Source of the DNA: Candidatus Pantoea deserta | GTDB taxonomy: Bacteria; Pseudomonadota; Gammaproteobacteria; Enterobacterales; Enterobacteriaceae | Direction of reading: 5' to 3' | Length of the DNA: 64,000 bases | Assembly (NCBI RefSeq): GCF_003813865.1 | Contig: NZ_RMVG01000006.1 | Coordinates: 124,001-188,000, forward strand | Shown: positions 61,977-64,000 of the stretch, one piece after another | How the letters are laid out: each line of letters starts with the position of its first letter | Numbering within the stretch: the stretch's first letter is position 1 | Made by a program: the position numbers and the translations under genes | The notes under the pieces: generated by a model | What the model was told of the DNA's origin: nothing | The model's input: only the letters and a program-made list of their open reading frames with translations | Database searches by the model: none

Positions 61977-63638
61977 ATGCGTACAGGAACTAAAATCGCA
62001 CTGCTGGTTGCGCTTTTCGCGCTCTACTATCTGATACCGATAGCGTTTCGCCCATTATGGCAACCCGATGAAACCCGCTATGCCGAGATCAGCCGTGAAA
62101 TGCTGGCCAGCGGCAACTGGGTCGTCCCGCACTTCTTCGGTTTACGCTATTTCGAGAAGCCGGTTGCTGGCTATTGGGTGAATAATATTGGTCAGCTGCT
62201 GTTTGGTCACAGCAACTTTGGCGTACGCGCCGGAGCTATGTTGTGCACTATGCTGAGCGCCGTGCTGATTTACTGGCTCGGCAGACAGATGTTCTTCAGC
62301 AGTAAAACGGCGCTGACGGCCAGCATCATTTTTCTGACGACGCTGCTGGTCTATGGCATTGGCACCTATGCGGTGCTCGACCCGATGCTGCTGCTGTGGA
62401 TGGTGGCGGCAATGTGCAGCTACTGGCTGGCCGTGGAGGCCGCTGGCACGCCGAGGCGCTTGTGCGGCTATCTGCTGCTTGGCGTCGCCTGCGGTATGGG
62501 CTTTATGACCAAAGGCTTTCTTGCGCTGGCGGTGCCGGTACTGGCGATTACGCCCTGGGCGATATGGCATCGCCGCCTGGGCGAACTGCTGCGCTGGGGA
62601 CCTGTTACCCTCGCTGTCGCCGTGCTGGTCAGCGCCCCCTGGGCGCTGGCGATCAATCAGCAGGAGGGGGATTTCTGGCACTACTTCTTCTGGGTTCAGC
62701 ATATTCAGCGTTTTGCTGAGGCCGATGCGCAGCACAAAGCCCCTTTCTGGTACTACCTTCCGGTACTGATTGCGGGCAGCTTACCCTGGCTGGCGCTTCT
62801 GCCCGGTTCGCTACTGAGCGCGTGGCGTCAGCGTAGCCAGCACGCCGGCGCGGTGTATTTACTCAGCTGGGTACTTCTGCCGCTGCTGTTTTTCAGCATC
62901 GCCAGAGGCAAGTTATTAACCTATATCCTGCCCTGCTTTGCGCCGTTAGCCCTGCTGATGGCTCACTATGCCTGTAGCGGAACGGATCAGGTGCGTAAAG
63001 CGTTCAAAATCAACGGCTGGATTAATCTCCTGTCTGGCTCAGCCGCCGCCCTGATCCTGTTAGCGGTTATCGCGCCCTGGGGGCTGGCGCACCGTCCGGT
63101 GTATGCCGGTAATGAAACGCTTCGCGTGCTATGCGGCGCGCTGGCGTTTACCGGATGGGGCATGATGGGCTGGATCAGCCTGAAGCCGGGCAACAACCGC
63201 TGGCAGCTGGCGGCGCTCTGTCCGCTGTTGTTAGCGCTGCTGGTTGGCTTTGCCATCCCACAAAAAGTGCGCGATTCAAAGCAGCCGCAACCTTTTGTCA
63301 GTGTGGTGCACGACAAACTCACTGAGAGTCGCTATTTGCTGGCGGATAATCCCGGTGTTGCCGCTGCGGTGGCATGGGAAACAAAGCGTAGCGACATCAC
63401 GTTCTACGACGCCAAAGGCGAGGTGCAGTATGGGCTGAGTTATCCCGACGCCGCCACGCGCTATGTTGATGCCTTACATATTATCGACTGGCTGAGTGAA
63501 CATCGCCGTCAGGGCAAAGTTTCCCTGGTGTTACTGCTTAACTCAGGTGAAAACGCGCCTGACCCGCGCCTGCCGCCGCCGGATGAGGCTTATCGCCAGG
63601 GGCGTCTGGTCTGGTATGGTTATAATGCGACGCCATGA
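61977..63638 (+). CDS. arnT: ArnT, lipid A L-Ara4N transferase
   Basis: A 553-residue inner-membrane glycosyltransferase of the PMT type with about a dozen helices. It moves L-Ara4N from the carrier to lipid A on the periplasmic side. The first loop has W-Q-P-D-E-T-R-Y-A-E-I-S-R-E-M with the catalytic acids. Length is typical (about 550). It lies 31 bases after arnD and overlaps arnE by 4 bases. Confidence 0.96.
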   Translation: MRTGTKIALLVALFALYYLIPIAFRPLWQPDETRYAEISREMLASGNWVVPHFFGLRYFEKPVAGYWVNNIGQLLFGHSNFGVRAGAMLCTMLSAVLIYWLGRQMFFSSKTALTASIIFLTTLLVYGIGTYAVLDPMLLLWMVAAMCSYWLAVEAAGTPRRLCGYLLLGVACGMGFMTKGFLALAVPVLAITPWAIWHRRLGELLRWGPVTLAVAVLVSAPWALAINQQEGDFWHYFFWVQHIQRFAEADAQHKAPFWYYLPVLIAGSLPWLALLPGSLLSAWRQRSQHAGAVYLLSWVLLPLLFFSIARGKLLTYILPCFAPLALLMAHYACSGTDQVRKAFKINGWINLLSGSAAALILLAVIAPWGLAHRPVYAGNETLRVLCGALAFTGWGMMGWISLKPGNNRWQLAALCPLLLALLVGFAIPQKVRDSKQPQPFVSVVHDKLTESRYLLADNPGVAAAVAWETKRSDITFYDAKGEVQYGLSYPDAATRYVDALHIIDWLSEHRRQGKVSLVLLLNSGENAPDPRLPPPDEAYRQGRLVWYGYNATP

Positions 63639-63967
63639 GTCTGATACTGATCCTGCTGGTTAGCCTGCTAAGCTGCGCCGCCCAGCTGTGCCAGAAGCAG
63701 GCGGCATTTCTGGGCGCCAGGCACGGCAGGAAGCGGCTGATGATGTGGATTGCGCTCAGCCTGCTGCTGCTCGGCGTCGCAATGCTGCTGTGGCTTGCGG
63801 TATTGCGCACGGTTCCCGTCAGCGTGGCCTACCCGATGCTCAGTCTGAACTTCGTGCTGGTCGCTGTTGCTGCGCGGCTGATCTGGCAGGAAACCTACAC
63901 GCTACGCCAGTGGACTGGCATCCTGGCGATTATGGCGGGTGTAGCGCTGATGGGGGCGCATCTGTGA
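63635..63967 (+). CDS. arnE: ArnE, subunit of the L-Ara4N-lipid flippase
   Basis: A 110-residue small multidrug-resistance-like membrane protein with four helices (L-I-L-I-L-L-V-S-L-L-S-C-A-A-Q-L-C-Q-K and V-A-Y-P-M-L-S-L-N-F-V-L-V are typical). With ArnF it flips the lipid-linked sugar across the inner membrane. Overlaps with arnT (ATGA) and arnF (GTGA) show tight coupling. Confidence 0.93.
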   Translation: MSLILILLVSLLSCAAQLCQKQAAFLGARHGRKRLMMWIALSLLLLGVAMLLWLAVLRTVPVSVAYPMLSLNFVLVAVAARLIWQETYTLRQWTGILAIMAGVALMGAHL

Positions 63968-64000
63968 AAGGATCTATTCTCGCGCTGTGCAGCGTGCTGC
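63964..64000 (+). CDS. arnF: ArnF, flippase subunit (partial at window end)
   Basis: The last 37 bases encode M-K-G-S-I-L-A-L-C-S-V-L from a GTG inside the GTGA overlap with the arnE stop. Position and the start of a hydrophobic helix fit ArnF, the usual last gene of the operon. The rest lies beyond the window. Confidence 0.85.
   Translation, partial: MKGSILALCSVL

Overview
The window looks like a stretch of chromosome from an enterobacterium, most likely Erwiniaceae (Pantoea, Mixta or Erwinia type). The evidence is a set of close homologues of Enterobacterales genes (yddG, yibHI, pqiB, marC, fetAB, arnBCADTEF, a yoaF-like lipoprotein and a YgiW/YdeI-like BOF protein) mixed with much lineage-specific accessory DNA. 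The genus is my inference. I recognised no rRNA, tRNA, CRISPR array, intact insertion sequence or prophage.

1-6600 is an AT-rich accessory block. It holds a fimbrial subunit, the start of a further secreted protein whose first codons run into an 11-base homopolymer, two small double-glycine-leader peptides of class II microcin type, a CRP-fold (IprA-like) regulator, a LuxR-type regulator, the decayed end of what looks like a large Ig-repeat adhesin followed by a good terminator, and one unrecognised secreted ORF.

6600-21800 is a scattered region. It has a BOF-domain periplasmic protein, a YoaF-like lipoprotein, an MDR oxidoreductase, an ABM monooxygenase, a 1345-residue S6-protease autotransporter with an 18-base tandem repeat, an Hha-family protein, a PACE efflux pump, several tiny membrane proteins, a TraR/DksA zinc finger, a family 2 glycosyltransferase coupled to a tiny zinc-ribbon protein, and the exporter YddG. 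Long stretches without genes separate these.

21800-34500 is oxidoreductase country. It contains an SRPBCC protein plus zinc alcohol dehydrogenase plus ABM protein, a PaoABC-like molybdenum aldehyde dehydrogenase with an OhrR-like MarR regulator, a convergent YmgB/AriR-like pair, and a periplasmic three-subunit flavin dehydrogenase (Tat small subunit, GMC flavoprotein, triheme cytochrome) flanked by GlcG- and DoxX-family genes.

34600-41100 has a LysR regulator divergent from a hydroxyacid dehydrogenase / RraA-family / royal-jelly-family / CitMHS transporter cluster that probably imports and breaks down an organic acid, then a PRISE-type reductase. 41500-47740 carries envelope genes: a YhcN-type protein, a DUF3313 lipoprotein, yibI-yibH, a pqiB without pqiA or pqiC, and marC.

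47890-53100 is the most system-like accessory locus. An RpiR regulator precedes a polar amino-acid-type ABC importer (binding protein and two permeases, but no ATPase) interleaved with three DUF1989 proteins, the family that includes the carboxyguanidine deiminase subunits. Two of the three keep a full His/Cys/Asp motif and one has lost part of it. A perfect palindrome sits between regulator and operon. The window ends with fetAB and the L-Ara4N lipid A modification operon arnBCADTEF, cut inside arnF.
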